From CAWCUK01 sp963798775 (GTDB lineage Bacteria > Bacteroidota > Ignavibacteria > Ignavibacteriales > Ignavibacteriaceae), in NCBI GenBank assembly GCA_963798775.1, contig CAWCUK010000008.1, positions 85,652 to 149,651 of the forward strand: DNA of 64,000 bases, read 5' to 3'. Made by a program: the position numbers and the translations under genes. This document shows, one piece after another, positions 18,934-28,500 of the stretch. The number at the start of each line of letters is the position of its first letter. The first letter of the stretch is position 1. The notes beneath the pieces were generated by a model, which was not told the origin of the DNA, searched no databases, and saw only the letters and a list, made by a program, of their open reading frames with translations.

Positions 18934-20166
18934 TTATTTAAGAAGCATCATTTTTTTAGTAATTACATTATTGTTAGCCGATAAACGATAAATATAAATT
19001 CCGCTTGTTAAATTCGCTGCTTTAAAGCTTCTGGTATAAATGCCTCTTTCCATTTTTTCATTTACAAGGGTCGCAACTTTTTGTCCGATTGAATTATAAA
19101 CAGAGATATTCACAAAAGAAGCTTCCGGGATTTCAAATTTAATTGAAGTTGACGGATTAAAAGGATTAGGATAGTTTTGATGTAAATTAAAGCTTACCGG
19201 GCCGAGATCAATATTTACTTCAACTATTTTTGAATAAGTAAAAGATCCATCCAGATCAACTTGTTTCAATCGATACTGATATTTTCCTTCTTCAGAAACT
19301 TTATCTACATAACTATAATTTGATTTTTCAGTTTTGCTTCCGGCGCCTGCAACAAAAGCTATTTTTTGCCAATCTTCGCCTTCTTTTTTGCGTTCAATAT
19401 TCCAGCCGGAATTATTTAATTCAGAAGCTGTTGACCAATTTATATGTACAGAATTATTTATACCGGCTGCATTAAACGCGGTTAACTCAACAGGAACAAC
19501 AATCGCCTTTGTGGTCCCATAAATTCCTACATTGTAAAAGTAAATATATTTAGAAGTTGAAGGACTGCCGGCATAAAAGGGATAAACACGGACTATTAAA
19601 GACTGGCCCGCATCAACCGCAGCAGTTGGTGTATATGTATATAACATTACATCTGAAGCACTATTCTGCAACAATTCAATTCCCGCGGTATCAGCATTTA
19701 ATTTAGTTCTTGTAGCAAAACCATCAGTAGAATAATAAACATTTGCTCTCATATTGCTTGTACCGCCGCCGAGCAAATACATACTAATACTATCTAAAGT
19801 AAAAGTATTCCCGTCGGTCGGGGTAAGCGCGAACTCAACGTAACGTCCGGCAACTTCATCAGTTTCATCGCCCCAAGAAATTGCGGCATTTCCGTCATTC
19901 GGCCACCATCTCTGATAAGTTGTTGAAGTACCGCTTGCAGATCCGGAATATGATCTGATTCTAAAATCTACACTGCCAGAAGCCTGATTAAGACCCGTAA
20001 CATCTCCGGTTGCCTCAGCAAGACTCGGTGATGTATCGTCATTTACATCAATTCTTGATTCCGGGGTACAGGGCCAAATTACTGAAGCTGGTGTTTGAGC
20101 AAAAATATTTCCGCTTATTAACACCGAAAGGAAAAAGCCTACCATGAAAAGTGTAATTTTTTTCAT
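18934..20166 (-). CDS. Secreted protein: one WPL-type module, FN3-like domain, T9SS tail, no catalytic domain
   Basis: 410 residues. A signal peptide ends near residue 23. A roughly 200-residue module follows, beginning ASVIWPC and containing YVEFALTP, SISMYLLGGG, RANVYYSTD and IVRVYPFY. The same module occurs twice in the neighbouring CE8 protein. Next comes a fibronectin-like segment (VELTAFNAAG to EVNI) and a T9SS sorting tail with HQNYPNPFNPSTS. No enzyme motif is visible, so a stand-alone binding or scaffold protein at the cell surface is likely. The start has a good AGGAG site. A shared upstream sequence motif (see 20240) also precedes the CE8 gene. Confidence 0.8.
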   Translation of the reverse strand: MKKITLFMVGFFLSVLISGNIFAQTPASVIWPCTPESRIDVNDDTSPSLAEATGDVTGLNQASGSVDFRIRSYSGSASGTSTTYQRWWPNDGNAAISWGDETDEVAGRYVEFALTPTDGNTFTLDSISMYLLGGGTSNMRANVYYSTDGFATRTKLNADTAGIELLQNSASDVMLYTYTPTAAVDAGQSLIVRVYPFYAGSPSTSKYIYFYNVGIYGTTKAIVVPVELTAFNAAGINNSVHINWSTASELNNSGWNIERKKEGEDWQKIAFVAGAGSKTEKSNYSYVDKVSEEGKYQYRLKQVDLDGSFTYSKIVEVNIDLGPVSFNLHQNYPNPFNPSTSIKFEIPEASFVNISVYNSIGQKVATLVNEKMERGIYTRSFKAANLTSGIYIYRLSANNNVITKKMMLLK

Positions 20167-20239
20167 TGGTGCTCCTTTTTTGTTGTTATTAGATTTGTTA
20201 ATTAATTGAACTGAGTATTAGTTGTATTTAGAACTAATT

Positions 20240-20256
20240 CCGAAAAATCATTCCGG
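20240..20256 (-). promoter_or_regulatory. Candidate shared operator, copy 1
   Basis: The minus strand reads CCGGAATGATTTTTCGG, 74 bases upstream of the WPL-module gene. A similar quasi-palindrome lies 130 bases upstream of the CE8 gene that carries the same module. Two matches only, so this is a weak call. Confidence 0.3.
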
Positions 20257-20383
20257 AAAGATTCCTTTAAATAAACTACTTTTATTAGATATTTTTTTTA
20301 CTTAGAAACATTTTACGGATAGAGAAATATGAGAATGAGAAAAATATAAAGAGAAACGGAATTTAATTCTGAAACTTTTATTG

Positions 20384-23300
20384 TTATTTCAAAAGCATCA
20401 TTTTTTTAACCGCGGTAAAATTAGTTGCCTTAATAGAATAGAAATAAATACCGCTGCTTAAATTTGAAGCGTTAAAATTTATTTGATAATTGCCCGCATT
20501 CATTTCCTTATTAATTAATGTTCCCACTCTTTGGCCTAGAACATTAAAAACAGTTAATACAACATAACTCCGGTTTGGGATAGCGAATTTAATTTGAGTT
20601 GAAGGATTAAATGGATTTGGGTAATTCTGAAACAGCTGATAGGAATCGGGGTTTTGATAATTCATTGTTTTGGATTCAACCGCGGTAATAGGAGTTTGAG
20701 GAACCCAATCATAACCGTAATCAGGATTAGTACTTTTCGAGAAGATATTCTCAATTGTGTAATCCGAGGCCTGTGAAGTTGATAATTGAGACGAAAATGA
20801 AGCGCGGTAAGATGTATCGGCTCCCGGCCCGAAACAATTAAATTCAGCATAACGGGCAGGCGGAACATTCCAGGAAAGCCATCCAGTTGAATCTAACGAA
20901 GCAGGTTCATAACAATTTAAGAAAACAGTTCTAGGAGCTGCCTGCCACGGCCTTCCGAGGTAAAATTGTGTTATTGGATCACCGTCAAAACCTATAGAAT
21001 CCGCGCTTAATTTACAGTCCTTAAATACATAACCGAATTTAGTATCTGCTTCTGTGCTTGCGGCGGTTAAAGTTCCGCCATCCCTATTAATATGAATTTC
21101 GCAACTATCGAATAAAACAACATCACGGCCGAATATAAAATCCACCGAACCTTCTATATAACAATTTTTCATGTATATTCTGCCGATCACTCTTCCGCCC
21201 CACGTATAATAGGTATCCTGATAACCGAGTAATTTGCAATTGTAGTAACTTTGCCTGTCCCCGTTTACTCTTAAGGCAACAGCTTGCTGATCATTAAAAG
21301 TTTTATCATTCTTAATAGTATTTTGAAAAGTAATATTTACAGCGGTAAAATCATCCGCGTCAATCGCGACACTTTGTGAACTTGAAGTTCCGCCTGATTT
21401 ACCGGCGTAATCATCATAAGTCAATATTGTACTGTCCTCATCTTCACCTCTTAAAATAACATTAACCTTATTTCTGTCGAGATGAAGCTTTTCATAATAA
21501 ATACCTTTCTTAACCAGAATAGTATAAGCACCGGTATAAAAATCCGGTACAGCATCAAATGCAGCTTGAACTGTAGTATAATCACCGCTTCCATCTTGCG
21601 CGACTACTTTAGTTACAGCCGGTGCAGGACTCCGGGTAGTAAAAGTATCGATTTTACCGTAGCCTACGCCTTTGCTGTTTACAGCGTATGCTCTATAATA
21701 ATAAGTTGTTGAAGGATTTAATGGATATAAAATAGAGGTAAATGTTCCGAGTCCGCTTCCATTTTCTGTTTTATCATCATCAATGGTTGGATTTCCTATA
21801 GTATTCCAGCAAACGCCTCTTACAGTTATAGTATCACCGCCCCAAGCCGCTACTGTACCGCCGGCTTCAGCGGATTTAACTAAAATCTTATTGATTGTTC
21901 CGGTAACAACTGTAGGAACTAATGTGGAATCTAATGTAGTAAAATGAACTTCTTCACCATAAGATGTTCCGGCGTCATTAATAGCATAAGCTCGAATATA
22001 ATAAGTTGTGCCGGCAGTAAGTCCTGAAACATTGCTTATAAAGGCTCCCGAACCTGTTCCGTCTTCCGTTTTAGAATCGGAAATTGTGGGAGTTCCGGTT
22101 TTATTCCAGACTACACCTCTTACAGTGACAGCAGAACCGCCGTCAGAAGGAATGTTTCCGCCGCTTGTTGCAAAAGATGTAGAGATATCTGATACTCCGG
22201 CAGTTGTAATTTGCGGCGGATCGGCAGTAACGCCTATAGTTGAACCGTTTATTATTACACTGTCAACAGCAACCAATTTTGCCCAGCCTTCAGCTTGAGT
22301 ATTATGAGGATAAACTCTTATATAAAGTGTTTCCCCTGAATAAATTGTTTCGGCAAAAGCTGTTTCCATTTTTTGAACCGCGTTTCCTACCAAAACCGTA
22401 TCGGGAATTAAAACATTTTTAGTAGTAAACGTTGAATCTTTAGAATAATAAATTGCAGCCTTTAGATTTTTTGTATACCATCCGCCGATGAACAAGGAAA
22501 AGCTTTCTGTATAGAAAGTTCCGCCAAATTTTGGTGAAACAGAATATTGAAAATATAAACTATCCACCGGATCAGGTTCCGCGTTCCAATCTTTGGAAAC
22601 AGTTTGAATAGCCGCGCAATCAACATTATAGCCTTCTGTGGTAGAAAGATTTGTATAACCATAAAGCTTCATCGCTTCACTGTAAGATTGAGGAAGCGCA
22701 GTAACAGAACCAACGGTTACAGGAGATTCAGTTGATTGTAAAGGCCAAATAACTGAAGCGGCAATAGGTAAACTTTCTGTTTCTCCGCTGATAATAACAT
22801 CTTGAATTCCGATATATTTACCGGTTCTTACCGATGGATCATTATCAACCCAAGGATAAACTCTTAAATAAAATGTTTCTCCCGGATTTAATTTTAAATT
22901 CGGTACCGCGGAAACAGCATCAAATTGATCACGATCCAGATAGTTATTACCGCTTGTATCTGTAGTTGAATATTTAATTTGAGTCGCGTAATCAAACGTA
23001 GAATCGGAAGAATAATAAACATTAGCTTTTAAAGTATTTAAACTTATACCTACCAAATTTAACGAAACTGAGTTTATATTAAATGCAAAACCGGTTTTCG
23101 CCGTTACCGAAAATTGAATATAAACAGAATCTAATTGCGAAGTTTGATTTGCGGGCCATTCATTTCCGGCAATTCTTACACGCTGGCTGTTATTCAACCC
23201 GCTGTAATGATTTATTTCGGTGTTTACAAATATTTCATCGCCGGCTTTAATTTGTCCTGCCAATACCGGCGTAATTCCGGTTCCTCCGGTATCAGGATCA

Positions 23301-23401
23301 GTTAAAGGCCAAGCTGCGGAGGCCGGACTTTGAGCAAAAACATTTGCCGTAAAAAATAAACCGAGCATCATCACGAATAAAAGGTTAAAAAATCTTTTCA
23401 T
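20384..23401 (-). CDS. Large secreted pectin methylesterase (CE8) with two WPL modules, two FN3-like repeats and T9SS tail
   Basis: 1005 residues from the ATG at 23401, which has AGGAG five bases upstream and opens a clear signal peptide; a longer upstream frame is unlikely. Order: signal peptide; module 1 (starts ASAAWPL); module 2 (starts ASVIWPL); two fibronectin-like repeats of about 95 residues, each with GTTYY or STTYY-RAYA; CE8 domain starting VVAQDGSGDYTTVQAAFDAVP; T9SS tail with FQNYPNPFNPST. All CE8 motifs are present: QQAVALR, YQDTYY, VDFIFG and LGRPW. It should demethylate pectin outside the cell, while the modules may hold it on the polymer. Confidence 0.92.
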   Translation of the reverse strand: MKRFFNLLFVMMLGLFFTANVFAQSPASAAWPLTDPDTGGTGITPVLAGQIKAGDEIFVNTEINHYSGLNNSQRVRIAGNEWPANQTSQLDSVYIQFSVTAKTGFAFNINSVSLNLVGISLNTLKANVYYSSDSTFDYATQIKYSTTDTSGNNYLDRDQFDAVSAVPNLKLNPGETFYLRVYPWVDNDPSVRTGKYIGIQDVIISGETESLPIAASVIWPLQSTESPVTVGSVTALPQSYSEAMKLYGYTNLSTTEGYNVDCAAIQTVSKDWNAEPDPVDSLYFQYSVSPKFGGTFYTESFSLFIGGWYTKNLKAAIYYSKDSTFTTKNVLIPDTVLVGNAVQKMETAFAETIYSGETLYIRVYPHNTQAEGWAKLVAVDSVIINGSTIGVTADPPQITTAGVSDISTSFATSGGNIPSDGGSAVTVRGVVWNKTGTPTISDSKTEDGTGSGAFISNVSGLTAGTTYYIRAYAINDAGTSYGEEVHFTTLDSTLVPTVVTGTINKILVKSAEAGGTVAAWGGDTITVRGVCWNTIGNPTIDDDKTENGSGLGTFTSILYPLNPSTTYYYRAYAVNSKGVGYGKIDTFTTRSPAPAVTKVVAQDGSGDYTTVQAAFDAVPDFYTGAYTILVKKGIYYEKLHLDRNKVNVILRGEDEDSTILTYDDYAGKSGGTSSSQSVAIDADDFTAVNITFQNTIKNDKTFNDQQAVALRVNGDRQSYYNCKLLGYQDTYYTWGGRVIGRIYMKNCYIEGSVDFIFGRDVVLFDSCEIHINRDGGTLTAASTEADTKFGYVFKDCKLSADSIGFDGDPITQFYLGRPWQAAPRTVFLNCYEPASLDSTGWLSWNVPPARYAEFNCFGPGADTSYRASFSSQLSTSQASDYTIENIFSKSTNPDYGYDWVPQTPITAVESKTMNYQNPDSYQLFQNYPNPFNPSTQIKFAIPNRSYVVLTVFNVLGQRVGTLINKEMNAGNYQINFNASNLSSGIYFYSIKATNFTAVKKMMLLK

Positions 23402-23530
23402 TGAACTCCTATCATTGCTTTTAGTTTGACATAGATTACTATTCAACATAACTGTCAGTCTATTCGTTTAGATTTATTTATCGGAGTGGGATATTATTTA
23501 ATAAGAAAATAATTAAAATCAGTATAACCA

Positions 23531-23546
23531 CCGGAATGAGATTCGG
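23531..23546 (+). promoter_or_regulatory. Candidate shared operator, copy 2
   Basis: CCGGAATGAGATTCGG lies inside a wider imperfect palindrome (AACC-ACCGGAAT / ATTCGG-TTGTT), 130 bases upstream of the CE8 start. It resembles the site at 20240. It could be a binding site for the local LacI regulator or another factor. Weak evidence. Confidence 0.3.
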
Positions 23547-23630
23547 TTGTTGAAAAAATACCGAGGTTTGGATATTAAGACGAAAAGGAATTCGAAAAGA
23601 ATGGATTCCGAAATTCCGGTATCCTAAAGA

Positions 23631-24665
23631 TCATCTTTCTACTCTGCCTGAGCCGCCGCTTTTAATTAGTTTTTCAACTTCATCAACGGAAACTAAATTA
23701 AAATCGCCGGGAATAGTTTGTTTTAAACATGAAGCGGCTGCCGCAAACTCTAACGCATCTTTGGAATCATCTTTTCTCAATAAACCATAAATCAATCCGC
23801 TCGCGAAAGAATCTCCTCCTCCTACTCTATCAACAATTTGAATATCATATCTATTTGAGCGGTAGGGTTCTTTACAATCTTTATCATCGTGCAAAATTGC
23901 ACTCCAGCCGTTTCTTGAAGCGGAATAACTTTCTCGAAGAGTAATTGCAACAGCTTTAAAATTAAACTTTTCTTTTAATTTTTTAGCTAATTCAAAATAA
24001 CTATTTTCGTCCAATTCAGCGCTTTCAACATTTGATTCACCGGCTTTAAAACCTAAACTTTTTTCCGCGTCTTCTTCGTTAGCAATGCATACATCAACAT
24101 ATTCCATCAAAGGAATCATAACTGACTGCGCTTCATCAGTAGACCATAACTTAGCCCGATAATTTAAATCGGCACTGATAGTCGCACCATTTTTTCTAGC
24201 GGCTGCACAGGCAGCTTTTAAACTTTCTTGAACATTAGTTCCTAAAGCAGGAGTTATGCCTGTCCAATGAAACCATTTTACATCTTTAAAAACCTCATTC
24301 CAGTCCAATTCCTCTTTCGAAAGATTAGTAACGGCGGCATTCGCACGATCATAAATAACTTTAGAAGCTCTTTGGCTGGCTCCGGTTTCAAGGAAATAAA
24401 TTCCCACACGATTCCCGCCTCGTACAATATAATTTTCTTTAACACCAAACTTTCTCAAGCTATTTACAGCCGCCTGCCCTATTTCGTGTTTAGGAAGTTT
24501 AGAAATAAAAAAACTTTCAAAACCATAATTAGATAAAGCGACAGCCACATTAGCTTCACCGCCGCCATAATTAACATCAAAATTTTGCGTCTGTACAAAG
24601 CGATTAAATCCCGGAGTAGATAACCGCAGCATTATTTCACCCATTGTTACAACTTTAGTCGACAT
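23631..24665 (-). CDS. kdgK: 2-keto-3-deoxygluconate kinase
   Basis: 344 residues, PfkB/ribokinase family. N-terminal VVTMGEIMLRLSTPG and the motif NYGGGEANVAVALSNYG are typical of KdgK. The C-terminal anion-hole motif GGGDSFASGL carries the catalytic Asp. It phosphorylates 2-keto-3-deoxygluconate to KDPG with ATP in the cytosol. It is followed upstream by eda (20 bases), uxaB and uxaA, so the order matches pathway order in reverse and the genes form one catabolic operon. Confidence 0.95.
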   Translation of the reverse strand: MSTKVVTMGEIMLRLSTPGFNRFVQTQNFDVNYGGGEANVAVALSNYGFESFFISKLPKHEIGQAAVNSLRKFGVKENYIVRGGNRVGIYFLETGASQRASKVIYDRANAAVTNLSKEELDWNEVFKDVKWFHWTGITPALGTNVQESLKAACAAARKNGATISADLNYRAKLWSTDEAQSVMIPLMEYVDVCIANEEDAEKSLGFKAGESNVESAELDENSYFELAKKLKEKFNFKAVAITLRESYSASRNGWSAILHDDKDCKEPYRSNRYDIQIVDRVGGGDSFASGLIYGLLRKDDSKDALEFAAAASCLKQTIPGDFNLVSVDEVEKLIKSGGSGRVER

Positions 24666-24685
24666 TCAAATTCCTCCGAATTAGA

Positions 24686-25342
24686 TTAAACTCTTATAGT
24701 TTCTAATGATTGTTTAATACTAGCCATTAAAGTTTTGGCATTTTCAGTAAGTAGGGAATAATTTTCAGAATCAATAGCTTTTTTATCAAGAAGAGCAGAG
24801 CCAACACCTACCGCAACAGCGCCGGCCTTTATCCAGTCTCCGGCGTTTGTTAATGAAACGCCTCCTGTAGGCATTAATTTTAAATGCGGCATTGGGGCAA
24901 GAATTCCTTTAAAAAAGGCCATTCCAACAACATCGGCCGGAAATACCTTAACAATATCGGCACCCGCTTCGTACGCAGTTTGTATCTCTGTTGGAGTAAA
25001 AGCGCCGGGCATCGCGGGTATATTATTTTTATGAGCTGTTTCAACGACTTCTTTTTTAAAAATAGGACTGACTACATATTTAGCTCCCGCGTCTATAGCT
25101 TTTTGTGCCGTTTCAGCATCAAGTACAGAACCGACACCGATAAATATTCTATCGCCAACAGCTTTGGCTGTTTCCTTAATTACTTTTAGAGCGTTCGGCA
25201 CCGTCATAGTAATTTCGATAGAAGATACTCCTCCTTCATAAATAGCTTCCGCTACTTTAATTAATTTTGAAGCATCAGCTAATCTTATTACCGCAACTGC
25301 TTTTGAATCAATTATTTTTTTTACTGTTTCTTCTTTGGTCAT
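24686..25342 (-). CDS. eda: KDPG/KHG aldolase
   Basis: 218 residues, the usual Eda length. Motifs: AVIRLADASK near the N-terminus, GGVSSIEITMTVPNA with the catalytic-type Glu, GVGSVLDAETA, KYVVSPIF, and the Schiff-base lysine in DIVKVFPAD, followed by MPTGGVSLTN. It splits KDPG into pyruvate and glyceraldehyde-3-phosphate, the last step of galacturonate catabolism. It lies between kdgK and uxaB with about 20-base gaps. Confidence 0.95.
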   Translation of the reverse strand: MTKEETVKKIIDSKAVAVIRLADASKLIKVAEAIYEGGVSSIEITMTVPNALKVIKETAKAVGDRIFIGVGSVLDAETAQKAIDAGAKYVVSPIFKKEVVETAHKNNIPAMPGAFTPTEIQTAYEAGADIVKVFPADVVGMAFFKGILAPMPHLKLMPTGGVSLTNAGDWIKAGAVAVGVGSALLDKKAIDSENYSLLTENAKTLMASIKQSLETIRV

Positions 25343-25362
25343 TTTATTCTCTGTTTTTACGT

Positions 25363-26856
25363 TTACGCGGCGTTTTTATTTTTTAATATATTTTCAATAG
25401 TAGTTTTTATTCCGCCGGTTAAAATTTGGTTATAATATTCTGTTACCTTTTGAGTTAAACCGTCAACTTCATTTAAATTTTTATCCCAAAATTTTTCATT
25501 GGCTAAAACTTTATTAACTATTTTTTTAGCATCTTCCTCATCATTCAGATTATCAAAATAATTTATTACTTCCTCATCATCATTAACGGAGTATTTTCTC
25601 CCGTTCATCGGAATATTTTTTAGATAAAAAACTATTAAAGCCGCAAGAGAAAACGAAAGTACTTCCGGGACAGAATTATTTTGTTCATGATATTTTAAAA
25701 GCGAAGGTAAAACCCGCACTTTAAATTTTGAAATTGAATTTAAAGTTATACTTAATAAATAATGTTTAATAAAGGGATTTTGAAATCTTTCAATAATCGC
25801 GTCGGCGAATTTATTTTTCTTATCCTCATCAATTTTTAAAGTAGGAAGTATTTCATTGAATAACCCTTCTTTTATAAGTTCACCGGTTAAATTTCCTTCT
25901 ACACTTTCTTTAACCGTATCGTTACCGGCTAGATAAGAAGGAATTGTAAACATAGTATGAGAGCCGTTTAATATTCTAACTTTTAATGTTCTGTAAGGAG
26001 TAATATCATCCGTCCATATTACATTTAACCCCGCTTTGGTAAACGGAAGTTCATCATTTACTTTTTCATCTCCTTTAATTACCCATTGATGAAAAATTTC
26101 CGCCGATACAACAAGCTTATCTTCATATTTAAGTTTTTCAGTAACTGCTTCAATTTCATCTTTGGGATAACCGGGAACAATTCTATCTACGAGAGTATTA
26201 AAAAAATAATTACTCTTTTCCACCCAATCAATAAATTCTTTTTCCAAATTCCAATCTTCCGCATGGCGAAGCACATACTTTTTTAAAGTAGTTCCGTTAT
26301 CTTCAATTAATTCACAGGGAATGATAATCATTCCTTTATCAGCGGCGCCTATAAAATATTTAAACCTTTCATAAAGAAAAATCGCGACTTTCGCCGGGAA
26401 AGAATCAGGACATTCATCCGCAGGATATTCGGTTTGAAGATAAGCTATCCCGGCCTCAGTAGTATTAGAAACCATGAAGCGAAGATCCGGGTTAGCCGCG
26501 CATCTAAGAAAATCAGCATAATCAGAATAAGGATTTATTCCTCTGCTTACAGATGAAATTATTTCCGCTTTTTCAACTTGCCTTCCATTTTGAATTCCTC
26601 TTAAAAGCAATGTGTATAAACCATCTTGTTGATTTAGCAAATCAACCAATCCGGATTTAAGCGGTTGAACAATAACGATTTTACCATTGAATAAATTACG
26701 TTTATTTAACTCGTTAAAATGCCAGTCGACAAATGCCCTTAAAAAATTACCTTCGCCAAATTGGATAACCTTTTCGGGATAATTATTAAGTTCGGCAGCT
26801 TCCGCGTATCTATTTTGATTTTTATGATTAATAATAAATTCTTTGTTTAACTGCAT
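25363..26856 (-). CDS. uxaB: Tagaturonate reductase (altronate oxidoreductase)
   Basis: 497 residues of the mannitol-dehydrogenase superfamily. The N-terminal VIQFGEGNFLRAFVDWHF is the UxaB NAD-binding signature. Further blocks are NTTEAGIAY, IIPCELIEDNG, VDRIVPGYP and KVRILNGSHTMFTIPSYLAG, with a lysine-containing active-site region typical of the family. It reduces D-tagaturonate to D-altronate with NADH in the cytosol, between UxaC and UxaA. Confidence 0.95.
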   Translation of the reverse strand: MQLNKEFIINHKNQNRYAEAAELNNYPEKVIQFGEGNFLRAFVDWHFNELNKRNLFNGKIVIVQPLKSGLVDLLNQQDGLYTLLLRGIQNGRQVEKAEIISSVSRGINPYSDYADFLRCAANPDLRFMVSNTTEAGIAYLQTEYPADECPDSFPAKVAIFLYERFKYFIGAADKGMIIIPCELIEDNGTTLKKYVLRHAEDWNLEKEFIDWVEKSNYFFNTLVDRIVPGYPKDEIEAVTEKLKYEDKLVVSAEIFHQWVIKGDEKVNDELPFTKAGLNVIWTDDITPYRTLKVRILNGSHTMFTIPSYLAGNDTVKESVEGNLTGELIKEGLFNEILPTLKIDEDKKNKFADAIIERFQNPFIKHYLLSITLNSISKFKVRVLPSLLKYHEQNNSVPEVLSFSLAALIVFYLKNIPMNGRKYSVNDDEEVINYFDNLNDEEDAKKIVNKVLANEKFWDKNLNEVDGLTQKVTEYYNQILTGGIKTTIENILKNKNAA

Positions 26857-26913
26857 ATTATTCTCAAGTGTTAATATTAAATGATTTAATAAAAGGCGGA
26901 GGACGGAGAGAAA

Positions 26914-28413
26914 TTATAGGGTTACGCCCTCTTTCCAGATAGCGATTTCTTTATAACCATTAATTTCATTTTTAGTTTTTTCTTTACCGGAAGCAATATT
27001 AATAATATGACGAAGCAAATCCCCTGCAACATCATCCATACTTTTTTCACCTTCTAAAACTTGTCCGGCATTAAAATCTATCCAATTGGGTTTCTTATTA
27101 AACAGTGCGGAATTTGAGGAAATTTTTACAGTAGGAACAGGAAAACCTAAAGGAGTTCCGCGGCCGGTAGTAAATAATATTATGGTTGCCCCGCTTGCAG
27201 TCATTGCCGTAGAAGAAACACCGTCATTTCCGGGAGCGTAAAGTAATGAAAGCCCTCTTTCGGAAACCTGCTGGCCGTAATTTAGAACTTGGTTAATACT
27301 AGTTGTACCTCCCTTTTGAATGGCGCCTAACGATTTTTCTTCAAGAGTAGTTAAACCGCCTTCTTTATTTCCGGGAGAAGGATTCTCATATATCGGCTGA
27401 TTATGACTTAAAAAATATTCTTTAAAATTATTAATCAAGCTTATAATTTTTTGATATACTTCTTCAGATTTAGCCCGGTTCATTAATTGCTGTTCCGCGC
27501 CGAACATTTCCGGTACTTCGGTTAATAAAACTCTGCCGTCATAAGATGAAATTAAATCAGTCATTCTTCCGACTAAAGGATTCGCGGAAATACCGGAAAA
27601 TCCGTCGGAGCCGCCGCATTTCATTCCGATTGTTAATTCTGAGATAGGAACTTCTTCTCTTTTATCGTTTTTTAATAATTCAAATAATTCGCCTACCTTA
27701 TCAACGCCAACTTCTACTTCATCCAAAACATCCTGCGAATTAAAGAACTTAATTCTTTCTTCATCAACGCCTTCAGCTTGTTTTAATAATTCATTCATCT
27801 GATTATTTTCGCAGCCGAGTCCTAAAACTAATACTCCGCCGGCATTGGGATTCATCATTAAACCGGCTAAAACTTTTTGTGTATTCACTAAATCATCGCC
27901 AAGCTGGCTGCATCCGTAGGGATGAGAAAACGAAAATACTCCATCAAAATTATCTGAGTTAAATTTTTCATTACTAATTTTTGCTATTCGTTCGGCTGAA
28001 GTATTTACGCAGCCGACGGTATTTATAATCCAGATTTCATTTCGTGTCGCCGTTTTTCCGTTCTTCCTTTTGTAACCGAAAAAAGTAGGGATTGAGACAT
28101 TCTCTTTTTTTTCGTTAGAACTTACATGATTATAAGAGTACTGAATTTTATCGTTTAAATTGGTTTTCATATTATGAGAATGAATCCATTCGCCTGCTTT
28201 TATTTTTTGAGTAGCGCGGCCTATAACATGTCCGTACTTAATTATATTTTCGTTTTCATTTAAATCGGCAAGCGCAACCTTATGACCTTTTTTTATACTG
28301 TTAAGAACATTTACGGAGATGCCCTTAAGTTCTATTAGTGAGCCTTGGCTCAAATCCTCAACAGCTACCGCTACATTATCGGATCCATGAATTTTTAAAT
28401 ATTTCTTAGACAT
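26914..28413 (-). CDS. uxaA: Altronate dehydratase
   Basis: 499 residues from the ATG at 28413; a TTG nine codons upstream is less likely. The N-terminal SAF-type domain (about 1-90) is followed by GYKRKNGKTATRNEIWIINTVGC, then FSHPYGCSQLGDD, LGLGCENNQ, MKCGGSDGFSGISANP, and a C-terminal domain with TTGRGTPLGFPVPTVKI. The conserved cysteines fit the family's iron requirement. It converts D-altronate to 2-keto-3-deoxygluconate. The full-length fused UxaA form is present. Confidence 0.95.
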   Translation of the reverse strand: MSKKYLKIHGSDNVAVAVEDLSQGSLIELKGISVNVLNSIKKGHKVALADLNENENIIKYGHVIGRATQKIKAGEWIHSHNMKTNLNDKIQYSYNHVSSNEKKENVSIPTFFGYKRKNGKTATRNEIWIINTVGCVNTSAERIAKISNEKFNSDNFDGVFSFSHPYGCSQLGDDLVNTQKVLAGLMMNPNAGGVLVLGLGCENNQMNELLKQAEGVDEERIKFFNSQDVLDEVEVGVDKVGELFELLKNDKREEVPISELTIGMKCGGSDGFSGISANPLVGRMTDLISSYDGRVLLTEVPEMFGAEQQLMNRAKSEEVYQKIISLINNFKEYFLSHNQPIYENPSPGNKEGGLTTLEEKSLGAIQKGGTTSINQVLNYGQQVSERGLSLLYAPGNDGVSSTAMTASGATIILFTTGRGTPLGFPVPTVKISSNSALFNKKPNWIDFNAGQVLEGEKSMDDVAGDLLRHIINIASGKEKTKNEINGYKEIAIWKEGVTL

Positions 28414-28442
28414 ATACAGATTTCCGTTTAAATAACACAATG

Positions 28443-28473
28443 GCTTAAGCGTTCACTTTACCGAAACTTAAGC
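28443..28473. promoter_or_regulatory. Imperfect inverted repeat upstream of uxaA, candidate LacI-family operator
   Basis: Arms GCTTAAGCGTTC and GAAACTTAAGC face each other around an 8-base spacer, lying 30 bases upstream of the uxaA start and just after the LacI gene. The position suits control of the uxaA-uxaB-eda-kdgK genes. No second copy was recognised, so confidence is low. Confidence 0.35.
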
Positions 28474-28500
28474 AAGTAATTTTTTTTGATGTTTTAAATT

